From positions 62,001-126,000 of the forward strand of contig NZ_PVTZ01000007.1 in the NCBI RefSeq assembly GCF_003003125.1: 64,000 nt of DNA, in the 5' to 3' direction. Each line of letters opens with the position of its first letter. Within the stretch, counting starts at the first letter, position 1. A program made the translations under genes and the position numbers. Under the pieces are notes generated by a model. The model ran no database searches and was not told the DNA's origin. It saw only the letters and a program-made list of their open reading frames with translations. Shown piece by piece: positions 33,158 through 41,080 of the stretch. This DNA is from Laceyella sediminis. GTDB taxonomy: Bacteria > Bacillota > Bacilli > Thermoactinomycetales > Thermoactinomycetaceae.

Positions 33158-33277
33158 CCATGTCTGGCATCAAGTAAGTGTGAAGTAGCGGCGGAAAAAA
33201 CCTCTTCTCTATTAACGTGTGAAACAAATGAGAAAATGATTTTTCTGCCGCTTGCTTTTTCATCAGACACACTAAAG
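33154..33277. mobile_element. MITE-like palindromic element, copy A
   Basis: About 124 bp starting CTAGCCATGTCTGGCATCAAG and ending TTTTTCATCAGACACACTAAAG, so the termini are inverted repeats. The interior matches copy B (56118-56254) along its length, for example GCGGCGGAAAAAACCTCTTCTC and GAATGAGAAAAT-type blocks. It has no coding capacity. The left end supplies the stop codon of the preceding gene. Confidence 0.75.
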
Positions 33278-33290
33278 AGTGAAGCAAATA

Positions 33291-33330
33291 AAAAACGGCG
33301 GAACATTGCCATGATCACCGCCGTGGGCTT
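33291..33330 (-). terminator. Terminator of the coiled-coil membrane protein gene
   Basis: Minus strand CGGCGG and CCGCCG arms around a 16-base loop, followed by TTTTTT. Confidence 0.7.
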
Positions 33331-33340
33331 TACTCCACCT

Positions 33341-34015
33341 TTAGGCAATTAACGATGCATACAATGACCATACCGATAGGGCGAAGCACACCAGTATGGC
33401 GATCATCACCAAACGCCCTCTTCGCTTCAACCTGTTTTCCCAGTCCGCTTCTTTTTGCGCAAACTTCGTAGCCAAATCAGCCAGCGCTTGTTCCTTTTTC
33501 TGTTGCTCGCGAAGTTGATCTTGCAACGATTGCATCGTCGACTCGAGTTGGTTCTGTTTTTCTTCCAGGCGGTTCATGCGTTCTTGCCATTCTGCTTCCA
33601 CCCCCGCCCTCCACTCAGCTTGCGACTCATCGATCCACTTCTGCAACTCCGCTTTCAATGCGGCCACTTCGGTTGCAAGAGCTTCCTTTGATTCGGCAAT
33701 CGTCTGATTGGCCAGCGATTCCATTTGGTGAACTTGTTGAACGACAAACCGTCTCGTTTCCCTGTCATCTGTCCGGATCGCTTCACTGATCAGTTGCACA
33801 TCCCGGTAGACTTCATTCAGTTTGTCCGAAACTGCTTTGGCCGAATGCCTTACAAATTCAGCTTCCCGCAACTGCTCATCCACATCCCGTAGCCGAGCCC
33901 ACTCGCGTTCACAAGCTTCCAGCCGGTTATGTAACTGTACCATTTCCTCATAGACCTCTTGCAGCTCATCCACCGCATCCCTGCCCTGTTTGCCAAACCG
34001 CTCAAACAGTCGCAT
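33341..34015 (-). CDS. Tail-anchored coiled-coil protein
   Basis: 224 residues. About 190 residues of nearly uninterrupted heptad-type helix rich in Glu, Gln, Arg and Lys are followed by a C-terminal membrane helix (GRLVMIAILVCFALSVWSLYASLIA) that places the coil in the cytoplasm. One isolated Cys lies near residue 38. No enzymatic motif. I do not recognise a family; similar proteins act as scaffolds, but this is not shown here. AAAGGGG lies upstream of the ATG, and the gene stands alone with its own terminator. Confidence 0.75.
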   Translation of the reverse strand: MRLFERFGKQGRDAVDELQEVYEEMVQLHNRLEACEREWARLRDVDEQLREAEFVRHSAKAVSDKLNEVYRDVQLISEAIRTDDRETRRFVVQQVHQMESLANQTIAESKEALATEVAALKAELQKWIDESQAEWRAGVEAEWQERMNRLEEKQNQLESTMQSLQDQLREQQKKEQALADLATKFAQKEADWENRLKRRGRLVMIAILVCFALSVWSLYASLIA

Positions 34016-34163
34016 CCTTCTCTCCCCTTTTTTGCAAAGTGATATCCATCATGATACCAGCGAAAAGCGGTCGTTTTACCTGCAAAAAGTGACCGCGCCA
34101 TGACACCTGCCCAGGGAAAACAACCCTGCATGCAGTAAAGCTGGCTTTACACATGAATGAAGC

Positions 34164-34214
34164 CCGCCCCCACCGCGTCGCAGCTTTGCGAAGCAGATGG
34201 GGGCGAGCCCATGG
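34164..34214. terminator. Long GC-rich stem-loop downstream of the HesB-type gene
   Basis: GCCCGCCCCCA and TGGGGGCGAGC arms with an internal GCGTCGCA/TGCGAAGC-type stem make a strong hairpin. There is no clear T run, so it may protect the mRNA end rather than terminate. Confidence 0.5.
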
Positions 34215-34251
34215 TTACAGCGTTATTCTTATGCGATCCTCACAACTGCCG

Positions 34252-34608
34252 TCAGCAATCACTCGGTTTACCTGCATCGGTCGCAGTACGGAATGAAGAG
34301 CCGCAGCCACAGGTGGCGGTAGCATTGGGATTGTCAATACTAAACCCGCCTCCGATCATGGATTCTTTGTAATCAATCACGGTGCCCTTCAGCAAGGGTT
34401 GGCTATCTTTGTCGACCAGTATACGCACCCCATGCTGTTCCAGCAACGCATCACCGTCTTGTTTATCTTCATCAAACCCCAGCCCGTAAGAAAATCCGCT
34501 ACATCCGCCATGTTGCACACTTACGCGCAGAAACAGGGCTTCAGGGTTCTCTTGATCTTGCATCATTTCTTTTACTTTGAAAGCGGCTTGCTCAGTCAAC
34601 GTAATCAT
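34252..34608 (-). CDS. HesB/IscA/ErpA-type Fe-S carrier (YutM-like)
   Basis: 118 residues. An A-type carrier that holds and delivers Fe-S clusters to target enzymes. The three ligand cysteines are present: Cys 36 in HGGCSGFSYGL and Cys 100/102 in TCGCGSSF. The family's FSIDNPNA block is also present. It lies in the yu* respiratory/Fe-S neighbourhood; the partner NifU-type scaffold is at 45433. There is an extra tail of about 12 residues (ATDAGKPSDC) with another Cys beyond the usual end. Confidence 0.92.
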   Translation of the reverse strand: MITLTEQAAFKVKEMMQDQENPEALFLRVSVQHGGCSGFSYGLGFDEDKQDGDALLEQHGVRILVDKDSQPLLKGTVIDYKESMIGGGFSIDNPNATATCGCGSSFRTATDAGKPSDC

Positions 34609-34674
34609 CGGGTGTCCCCTCCTTCTGATACCAGTATACTAAGGAATCACCCCGACGCACAACCAAGCGACTCG

Positions 34675-34917
34675 CTACATGACCTTATATCTTATATGCT
34701 CGTTCGCTTCTTTGGATTGCACCATACTTGACCGAATATGGTACACATTCTCCCTTTTTCGACCAGAACACGACTTTTCCCACATATTGTGCAGGTGATC
34801 CAATTCTTGACTGAGTTGATACACCTGCGGATGTCCCAATCCCAAGTCTAGCGCAGCCTTTTCCATCCGCTTACGGACACATTCCATGCGCTCAGCGAGC
34901 GAACCACAAAACTCCAC
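34675..34917 (-). CDS. Spo0E-like aspartyl-phosphate phosphatase
   Basis: 80 residues from a GTG start at 34917 (GGAGGAGGG 6 bases upstream). The core LGHPQVYQLSQELDHLHNMWEK carries the Spo0E signature SQELD, which dephosphorylates phospho-Spo0A and so restrains sporulation. The N-terminal half is a short helix, giving the two-helix hairpin expected for the family. The gene is single and has a long upstream region with inverted repeats (35019-35110) that may hold its control sites. Confidence 0.88.
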   Translation of the reverse strand: MEFCGSLAERMECVRKRMEKAALDLGLGHPQVYQLSQELDHLHNMWEKSCSGRKRENVYHIRSSMVQSKEANEHIRYKVM

Positions 34918-35250
34918 GCTAAGCCCTCCTCCCCTTAATCTGACCCAACCCTCTCTAACCTCGAAAAAACAATTTCTCTTTTATAGCGACTGACAAAAAG
35001 CAGAACATTAGATGTTCATTTTACAAATTGTTTGATTAAACTTACCATTTAGACAACATGTTGTCAAGGAGACCGACAGGGCAAAACGGTATTTTTACCA
35101 ATTTGTAAAAAAATGTCAACATTTATTCGCTCTTTGTCGCGGTCAGGGGCTTGCGCACCCCATCCCTTGCTTCTACTCTCATCCACAAACTGGCATGCTC
35201 GACAATCAAATGAGTGGAATTTCGACATGATGACCGATTTCTTCCGCTTA

Positions 35251-35279
35251 TTTTCAGCACAAAGTCTTTGTGTTAGAAT
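35251..35279 (+). promoter_or_regulatory. Extended -10 promoter upstream of mqnE
   Basis: TTTTCA (35251-35256), 17 bp, TG-T-TAGAAT (TAGAAT 35274-35279). Predicted transcription start is near 35286, leaving a leader of about 290 bases before mqnE. Confidence 0.55.
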
Positions 35280-35285
35280 GGATAG

Positions 35286-35450
35286 GGGAAATTGCAATCA
35301 ATTATTTAGGCAATCGAAATAAAGGGGACGGGAGTTGCCAAGCGCATGTGAAGCTTTACGCATTTATGTGCAATTTTTCACAGCTGAGGGTTGCCCATTT
35401 CGGTTGCATTTCGGCTCATGACATGCGCTAAGACAGGCGCCCGTGCAAAA
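35286..35450 (+). ncRNA. Candidate structured leader RNA of mqnE
   Basis: An outer stem ACGGG (35328-35332)/CCCGT (35440-35444) encloses a 9-bp perfect stem AGCGCATGT (35341-35349)/ACATGCGCT (35421-35429), with about 70 bases of possible multibranch structure inside. I compared it mentally with TPP, FMN, SAM, cobalamin, glycine, T-box, c-di-GMP, moco and Mg leaders and found no match. It could be a new regulatory leader or an independent small RNA. Confidence 0.4.
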
Positions 35451-35576
35451 AAGTCGCATAGAACTCGAAAGCAGCATGCCTTCCATATGTCGATATGATA
35501 AGGTGGAATCATCCTGATTGAATGGAACAATAAAAACTTAAATCAAAAAGATGCGGTTTCGGAAGGAGGACATTGC

Positions 35577-36680
35577 ATGTCACTCATGATCACCCCTACG
35601 GACAAAAACTTGATTCCCATCGTGGAAAAGGTACAGCATGGAGAGCGCCTGACCCTTGAAGACGGGTTGACACTGTACCAATCCCCCGATTTGCTCACCA
35701 TCGGCCAATTGGCTAATGAAGTGAATTTAAAACGGAATGGCGACAAAGTGTACTTTATTCAAAATATGTACATCAACCCAACCAATGTCTGCGAAGCCAA
35801 ATGTGCATTTTGCGGCTTCCGGCGCGATCCCGGCGCTGAGGGCGCCTACACCATGTCTGCTGACGAAATCTTGGAATACGTAGGCACCCGCTACTCACAA
35901 GGGATTCGCGAATTCCATATTGTCGGCGGTCACAATCACACCGTTCCGTTTGACTATTACTTGGAAACCATCTCCATTTTGAAAAAACACTATCCTCATG
36001 TCACGATCAAAGCATACACCTCTGCCGAAATCGAGTTTTTCTCACGTCTGACTGGCCGCTCTTACGAAGATGTGCTCAAAGAACTGATCGATGCCGGATT
36101 GGACACCTTGCCGGGAGGCGGCGCCGAAATCTTGACTGAGCGCTATCGGCTCAAAATGAGCCCGGACAAAGCCAGCACCGACCAATGGCTGGAAATCCAC
36201 GGTATCGCCCACCGCTTGGGGTTGAAAACCCACGCCACGATGCTGTACGGCTCGATTGAAACCTTGGAGGAGCGCCTGATTCACATGCTGCGCGTCCGGG
36301 ATCTGCAAGATCAGACCGGCGGATTTATGGTCTTTATTCCGTTGGCCATGCAACCCCGCAGTGTCAACGCATCGATCAAGCGGCGCACTTCCGCCATGGA
36401 CGACATGCGCACCATCGCCATCAGCCGTCTGATGCTGGACAACTTCCCGCATATCAAAGCGTACTTCATCAACATCGGCACCCAATTGGCTCAGCTGTCA
36501 ATGCATTTTGGCTCATCCGATTTGCACGGCACGCTGGTGGAAGAACGCATCAGCCATGCGGCAGGGGCACTGACACAACAAGCGCTTACCCGCGATGAAC
36601 TCGTCTGGCTTATCCAGGGAGCTAATCGCACCGCCGTGGAACGCGATACGTTCTACAATGAAATCAAAGTCTATGAATAA
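35577..36680 (+). CDS. mqnE: Aminofutalosine synthase MqnE (radical SAM)
   Basis: 367 residues. It joins 3-[(1-carboxyvinyl)oxy]benzoate and SAM in the futalosine route to menaquinone. The radical-SAM cluster motif CEAKCAFCGF has Cys 72, 76, 79. Other hallmarks are IVGGHNHTVPFDYYLETI, LPGGGAEI and GLKTHATMLYGSIET, with the C-terminal HGTLVEERISHAAGA typical of MqnC/MqnE enzymes. AAGGAGG precedes the ATG. No other mqn gene is in the window. Use of this route instead of the MenFDHCEB route separates the organism from B. subtilis. Confidence 0.95.
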   Translation: MSLMITPTDKNLIPIVEKVQHGERLTLEDGLTLYQSPDLLTIGQLANEVNLKRNGDKVYFIQNMYINPTNVCEAKCAFCGFRRDPGAEGAYTMSADEILEYVGTRYSQGIREFHIVGGHNHTVPFDYYLETISILKKHYPHVTIKAYTSAEIEFFSRLTGRSYEDVLKELIDAGLDTLPGGGAEILTERYRLKMSPDKASTDQWLEIHGIAHRLGLKTHATMLYGSIETLEERLIHMLRVRDLQDQTGGFMVFIPLAMQPRSVNASIKRRTSAMDDMRTIAISRLMLDNFPHIKAYFINIGTQLAQLSMHFGSSDLHGTLVEERISHAAGALTQQALTRDELVWLIQGANRTAVERDTFYNEIKVYE

Positions 36681-36683
36681 CGC

Positions 36684-36720
36684 AAAAGGGCACGGAGCAT
36701 TTAAACTCCGTGCCCTTTTG
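36684..36720. terminator. Bidirectional terminator between mqnE and yuzB
   Basis: AAAAGGGCACGGAG and CTCCGTGCCCTTTT form a 14-bp perfect stem around an 8-base loop. Confidence 0.9.
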
Positions 36721-36731
36721 CGTTTTCGCGT

Positions 36732-36971
36732 TTAATAACGTACTTCCATCTCATCGATGGCTTCTTTGATCTTGCGGTACAGGTCATCCCCCGTCCCAGC
36801 CGCAACCACTTCCCCGTTCACCAAGGCATAAGGACCTTGCGCACAAATGCCACAATTCCCCAAACAACCGTATTCTAGCACATCGATGCCTGGGTCTTGC
36901 TCCAATTTATTCTTCACTTCCAGCACTTCCGGCGTGAGGTTGTTTACACAAAACTCCACTAAAGGAATCAT
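36732..36971 (-). CDS. yuzB: YuzB family (DUF1450) protein
   Basis: 79 residues with a thioredoxin-like ferredoxin pattern: Cys 8 in VEFCVNN and Cys 36/40/43 in GCLGNCGICAQGPYALVN, a layout like [2Fe-2S] thioredoxin-like ferredoxins. DUF1450 proteins are of unknown function; cluster binding is inference from the cysteine spacing. A second member is encoded at 55461. It converges with mqnE over a shared terminator. Confidence 0.9.
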   Translation of the reverse strand: MIPLVEFCVNNLTPEVLEVKNKLEQDPGIDVLEYGCLGNCGICAQGPYALVNGEVVAAGTGDDLYRKIKEAIDEMEVRY

Positions 36972-37063
36972 CTATCTTCACTCCAATAATATGCTTCACT
37001 ACATATAAAACATTATACACGTCTTCCTTCGCTTTCCCAACAATCTCGCGTGAAAGGGCAGAT

Positions 37064-37106
37064 AACAAGAAGCTCCCGAGTACTTAGTACCCGAGAGCTT
37101 CTTGTT
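37064..37106 (-). terminator. Strong hairpin at the end of the capsule operon
   Basis: AACAAGAAGCTC (37064-37075) pairs with GAGCTTCTTGTT (37095-37106), with an inner AGTACT/TAGTAC part. It overlaps the last stop codon. There is no long T run, so it may be a processing or stability hairpin. Confidence 0.6.
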
Positions 37107-37725
37107 ACGGCTGGTTCGATTGTGTGCCAGCCGGCGCCTTGGCAGGCTGCTGGCCAGGAGGGGTCACTCCGGACTTCGCGTCTTCCTTAATCAGTTTCAC
37201 GCCGAGATCCTTCATCACCTGAATTGTCTTCGCATTACTCCATTGTCGTTCTTCGGTAATCTCATTCGTGAACACCAGCGTCGCCAAGTCATCCAAGATG
37301 TCGTGCCCCAACCGCTTGCCGATCTGCTTGCGCGACTCCGTCAGATCAGCCTGCAATGATTGTAAAAATGCTTGGTGCGCGGTGTCCCCTTTATACATCG
37401 GCTTGTTGAGAATCGCTTGGATCTTGTTGAATTCACGAGCGGGGTTGGCCAATCTTTCCCCCCATTCCGGACCGAAGACATGATAATGGGAGTGTTCATG
37501 CAACAATTCCAGCGATGTAGCGATTTGGTCAAAATCTTGCTTTAAAAAAACCCCGTCATTTTGATTCTTGTTAAGTAGCGTTCCTTTAACCAACTCTTGT
37601 CGATAGCGATCAATCGCCTGTTTCTCTTCTGCACTTAGCACCTCGACCCGCCGAAAATCAATCAAAATGTACATGATGAACCCAATCACAAGAAATGGGG
37701 TGAGAATGCTGATTAACCGTTTCAT
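37105..37725 (-). CDS. Unknown membrane-anchored protein, last gene of the capsule operon
   Basis: 206 residues: an N-terminal membrane helix (LISILTPFLVIGFIMYILI), then an extracytoplasmic mostly helical domain with a His-rich spot (LLHEHSHYHVFGPEWG) and a Pro/Gln-rich C-terminal tail (PPGQQPAKAPAGTQSNQP). It starts 28 bases after the ggt/capD stop. I do not recognise the family. By position it could correspond to the small accessory membrane protein (CapE/PgsE) of other poly-gamma-glutamate operons, but it is much larger and not similar. A role in polymer synthesis or anchoring is inferred from context only. Confidence 0.8.
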   Translation of the reverse strand: MKRLISILTPFLVIGFIMYILIDFRRVEVLSAEEKQAIDRYRQELVKGTLLNKNQNDGVFLKQDFDQIATSLELLHEHSHYHVFGPEWGERLANPAREFNKIQAILNKPMYKGDTAHQAFLQSLQADLTESRKQIGKRLGHDILDDLATLVFTNEITEERQWSNAKTIQVMKDLGVKLIKEDAKSGVTPPGQQPAKAPAGTQSNQP

Positions 37726-37753
37726 CTTCCGTCATGCCTCCACAAAAATTCCA

Positions 37754-39391
37754 TTAGTCTGAGAAGCGGAACGCTCCATCACGCCGGCTATCAAATCCTC
37801 CTTCGATCGTGTTTTGACTCCGGTTCACCCGAATCCCCTGCACGCCGCCGTAGAACAGGCTAGCCGGTTTCAACACGATCGTGTACCCTTTTCGTTTCAA
37901 TTCCGTCTCTACTTCCGGCGGCAAGGCTCTCTCCACATAGATGACGTTTCCTTCAACGATGAAACGCGGTTGGTTGATTGCCGTTTGCATCGGCATATCA
38001 TACTCTAACAGCCGCAAAATCACTTCCGTCAAAACCGGTGTGATTCTTCTCCCCCCGGCGCTACCGATCCCCAGCACTGGTCGATCGTTCTTGGTGAAGA
38101 TGGTCGGCGCCGTATAACTGATCGGCTTTTTGCCCAATTGGGCTCGGTTGGGCGAACCTGCCAGGATACTGAAGTTTTTCAGCTGATTGTTAAGGAAAAA
38201 GCCGTCCACATAAATACCTGAACCGAAGAAGTTACTGAGCGTGTTGGTGACCGAGACCATCATCCCTTTTTTATCAACAACCACAAAATGGGTCGTGTTG
38301 TCATGATCCTCTTTATCAGCCATCGAGTCGACCACTTGTTTGTATTGGAGGGAGATGCGTTCATTGTTGATGTCGGCGGACAAGCGTTTAATATAATCTT
38401 TGCTTAACATATCTTCCACCGGGACATTGATAAAATTGGGATCACCAATGTTTCTCATGCGCGCCCCTTGTACGCGTTTTTCCGTTTCTCCGAGCAAATG
38501 GATAAAATCAGCCGACAGGTCTTTGGTCTTTTCGACATTGATCTGATCGGCGATGAACAGAGCTTCCGCCAACATCAGCCCTCCGCTCGGCGGTGGGGTT
38601 GTCACCATTTCAAAATCATTATACTTCACTTTCAACGGTTCTTTTTTGGTTGCTTGGTAACGTTTTAAGTCACTTGCCTTGACACCCTTAGATGCCAGTT
38701 CAATATCCTTGGCGATAATGCCACTGTAAAAAGCATTGGCACCATTTGTTTGAATCGCCTTTAATGTCGCAGCTAACTCTTTTTGTTGCAACAATTGCTT
38801 AGGTTGAATCGGTTTGCCGTCCGGATAAAAGTGGGGCATCTGTTTCACATTCATGCGAAATTGGGCATCCCGCAACCGACCGCTTAACAACGCCGTCACC
38901 TCAAACCCGCGTTCAGCCAGTTCGACAGAAGGCTGGATCAAGCGATCCATTGGCATCGACCCGTATTCTTTATGCGCCAGCTCCATCCCTTTGACAAACC
39001 CGGGCACGCCTACACCATTAGCAGGAATCAACCCGGTGAACGGGGCGGTTTCCCGGTAATCGATCACGATCGGCTTCTGTTTCTTGCTGTACGGATGAAT
39101 CAACATCGTGCCGCCCCCGCCGATGCCGGAACCAAACGGCTCCACCACGCCCAACGCGTAGCCGACGGCGATGGCAGCGTCAACGGCGTTACCCCCTTGT
39201 TCAAGCACTTTCATCCCCACATTCACCGCTTCAGGATGGGCAGCGGCGACGCCATACTTATAATTTTTTTTAGCGGGGATCGTTTGTTCAAACACCTTGG
39301 GGTTATATTTATTTCCTTCATACACATAAGCAAATATCATTCCTACCACAACTAGGATGGAAAGAAGGATATGCATGTTTTTATTGCTCAC
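37754..39391 (-). CDS. Membrane-anchored gamma-glutamyltransferase, CapD/Ggt type
   Basis: 545 residues from a GTG at 39391 (AAGGGAGAG upstream). One N-terminal membrane helix is followed by an N-terminal-nucleophile hydrolase fold. Key blocks: AAAHPEAVNVGMKVLEQGGNAVDAAIA, GGGGTMLIHP, DNTTHFVVVD (the Thr after Asn is the autocleavage site and nucleophile), PPSGG and GSAGGRRI. In B. anthracis, CapD cuts poly-gamma-glutamate and attaches it to peptidoglycan; B. subtilis Ggt degrades it. Placement directly after capA in capBCA favours a CapD-like role. The start lies just upstream of the capA stop region (upstream ATG at 39427 overlaps capA by 4 bases). Confidence 0.9.
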   Translation of the reverse strand: MSNKNMHILLSILVVVGMIFAYVYEGNKYNPKVFEQTIPAKKNYKYGVAAAHPEAVNVGMKVLEQGGNAVDAAIAVGYALGVVEPFGSGIGGGGTMLIHPYSKKQKPIVIDYRETAPFTGLIPANGVGVPGFVKGMELAHKEYGSMPMDRLIQPSVELAERGFEVTALLSGRLRDAQFRMNVKQMPHFYPDGKPIQPKQLLQQKELAATLKAIQTNGANAFYSGIIAKDIELASKGVKASDLKRYQATKKEPLKVKYNDFEMVTTPPPSGGLMLAEALFIADQINVEKTKDLSADFIHLLGETEKRVQGARMRNIGDPNFINVPVEDMLSKDYIKRLSADINNERISLQYKQVVDSMADKEDHDNTTHFVVVDKKGMMVSVTNTLSNFFGSGIYVDGFFLNNQLKNFSILAGSPNRAQLGKKPISYTAPTIFTKNDRPVLGIGSAGGRRITPVLTEVILRLLEYDMPMQTAINQPRFIVEGNVIYVERALPPEVETELKRKGYTIVLKPASLFYGGVQGIRVNRSQNTIEGGFDSRRDGAFRFSD

Positions 39392-39423
39392 GTTTCTCTC
39401 CCTTCCCCTCTTTTCCTGCTGCC

Positions 39424-40593
39424 TCATTTGCCTGCAGGCTGTCTTCCCTTACCAGACAGCGGAATGATCCGGGATATGTAATCCCCTTCGCGTGTCCATG
39501 TCTGGTTCCATTTATCACTGTACATGAATTCCTCTGTCAATTGGTTGAAGATTTTCTCACGCCGGTACACATTCGACCAACTCGTTAGCGGACGGGGCTG
39601 CCCTTCGCGAATCACCATGGGGTGAAGTTCCAACTTGGCTTTTTTCCCACCATGCAAGATTTTGTATTGAACCAGCACGCTTTCTCGGGTGCGGGACCAA
39701 CCTTGGTCAAACACAAAATTGCCAAGACTGTACAAAATCACGCCTTGTTTATACACTTCCACCGGTTCCAACACATGAGGGTGGTGTCCGATCACCACAT
39801 CTGCGCCGGCATCCACCAAAGCGCGGGCCAAGCCTTGTTGACGTGGATGATAGCCACTGTCATATTCCAAGCCCCAATGCATGTGCACCAAAACAAGATC
39901 CGCATTGCTTTTCGCCTTGGCCACCAGAGGGAAGAACACATCTGGGTCCGCCGGCGCAATGCCCGAACGGTCTTTTCGCGCTCGATAATCCCTAGGAATG
40001 ATATCGGAAAAACCCAATACGGCCACTTTGATGCCATTGACGGTTTGATACGAAATGCGGCTCGCTTCTTTCAAGTCACGTCCAGCGCCCACCGTGTCAA
40101 TATCTTGCCCGTCAAACGCTCTTAACGTATCCAACAACCCCTGTTTTCCATAGTCCTTGATGTGGTTGTTGGCCAAACTGACTGAAGAAAATTTGGCTTT
40201 TTTCAATGCGTTGACCGCTTCTGGCTTCGTGTTGAGATGAATCTGCACATCCGCTTCCGGATATCCTTCGCGGTTGGTGATGGGGTTTTCAAAATTCCCT
40301 GTCACATAATCAGATGCCGCAAAATACGGCTTCACGTATTTGAGCAGATGATCATAACCAAACCGCGGAACGATGGCATAGCCGACATACCGGCCGAACA
40401 TGATGTCACCAACCATGGAGATGGTCAGTACGCTATTGGGATCTTTTTTCACTGACACTTCTTGAGGCCGGTCGGTAGCGTTCAATACGCTGATCAACAC
40501 CACCGTGAAGACCGTAGCGATCACGGTGTGAACGGTGGCTTTTTTCTTTTGTTTCTTAATGTATCGTTGCAGTTTTTGCCTCCAGGTCAACAT
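39424..40593 (-). CDS. capA: Poly-gamma-glutamate synthesis protein CapA/PgsA
   Basis: 389 residues; start at 40593 with AGGAAGTG upstream. A short cytoplasmic basic head and one membrane helix (TVIATVFTVVLISVL) precede an extracytoplasmic calcineurin-like phosphoesterase fold: SMVGDIMFGR, GNFENPI, SLANNHIKDYG, VHMHWGLEY, GHHPHVLEPVE and YSLGNFVFDQ give the metal-binding Asp/Asn/His set. CapA/PgsA works with the CapB-CapC complex in polymer export or elongation. It lies 13 bases after capC. Confidence 0.95.
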   Translation of the reverse strand: MLTWRQKLQRYIKKQKKKATVHTVIATVFTVVLISVLNATDRPQEVSVKKDPNSVLTISMVGDIMFGRYVGYAIVPRFGYDHLLKYVKPYFAASDYVTGNFENPITNREGYPEADVQIHLNTKPEAVNALKKAKFSSVSLANNHIKDYGKQGLLDTLRAFDGQDIDTVGAGRDLKEASRISYQTVNGIKVAVLGFSDIIPRDYRARKDRSGIAPADPDVFFPLVAKAKSNADLVLVHMHWGLEYDSGYHPRQQGLARALVDAGADVVIGHHPHVLEPVEVYKQGVILYSLGNFVFDQGWSRTRESVLVQYKILHGGKKAKLELHPMVIREGQPRPLTSWSNVYRREKIFNQLTEEFMYSDKWNQTWTREGDYISRIIPLSGKGRQPAGK

Positions 40594-40605
40594 TTCTTTC
40601 ACTTC

Positions 40606-41067
40606 CTAGAACAATTGATAAACAAACATGATCAGGAACGTGCATCCACTGAGTAGCAACGTGCTGCCCACTGTCGGAACCAATCCCTGCCTTTGGATGG
40701 TATTGGCGATCAGCCCCGGAACAATGATTCCAATTCCGCGAAACTCTTGCATTTCAAAAGGTACATAAGGAACAACCATCGGAGCGAACAAGTCAAAAAT
40801 CAGTTTCAACCCGATCCCTACCATGAGCATCGCAGCAAATTTGCGGCGGCCGTATAAGATGGTAAACCGCGCCACCACTTTCGTCACAATCAAATACGTC
40901 AAAAAGCTGATGAGCAATACCGTTCCAACGAAGATGGGCTGATCGAACACGAGGCCCATATACCCCGGAACGATCAAGCCCGCAGGCACGACGCCCACTT
41001 TTTCTGCATATAGCAGGCTGAGAACAACGCCGATAATCAAAGAAATGTATAAATCTGAACCGAACAA
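40606..41067 (-). CDS. capC: Poly-gamma-glutamate synthesis protein CapC/PgsC
   Basis: 153 residues from a TTG at 41067, giving the family's start FGSDLYISLIIGVVLSLLYAEKVGVVPAGLIVPGY; AGGAGG lies 9 bases upstream. Four to five membrane helices. The blocks ILYGRRKFAAMLMVGIGLK and EFRGIGIIVPGLIANTIQRQG closely match PgsC as I recall it. It forms the membrane part of the PGA synthetase with CapB. It overlaps nothing in frame, but capB ends just inside its ribosome site. Confidence 0.95.
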   Translation of the reverse strand: MFGSDLYISLIIGVVLSLLYAEKVGVVPAGLIVPGYMGLVFDQPIFVGTVLLISFLTYLIVTKVVARFTILYGRRKFAAMLMVGIGLKLIFDLFAPMVVPYVPFEMQEFRGIGIIVPGLIANTIQRQGLVPTVGSTLLLSGCTFLIMFVYQLF

Positions 41068-41080
41068 CGAAATCTTCCTC

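Larger units (their letters stand above)
34918..35576. other. 659-bp intergenic region with repeats and a candidate structured leader
   Basis: No convincing gene. It contains a 12-bp inverted repeat TTTTACAAATTG (35019-35030) / CAATTTGTAAAA (35099-35110) flanking a perfect palindrome GACAACATGTTGTC (35052-35065), an extended -10 promoter at 35251-35279 and a candidate structured RNA about 35286-35450. Open frames here lack ribosome sites. Confidence 0.6.
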
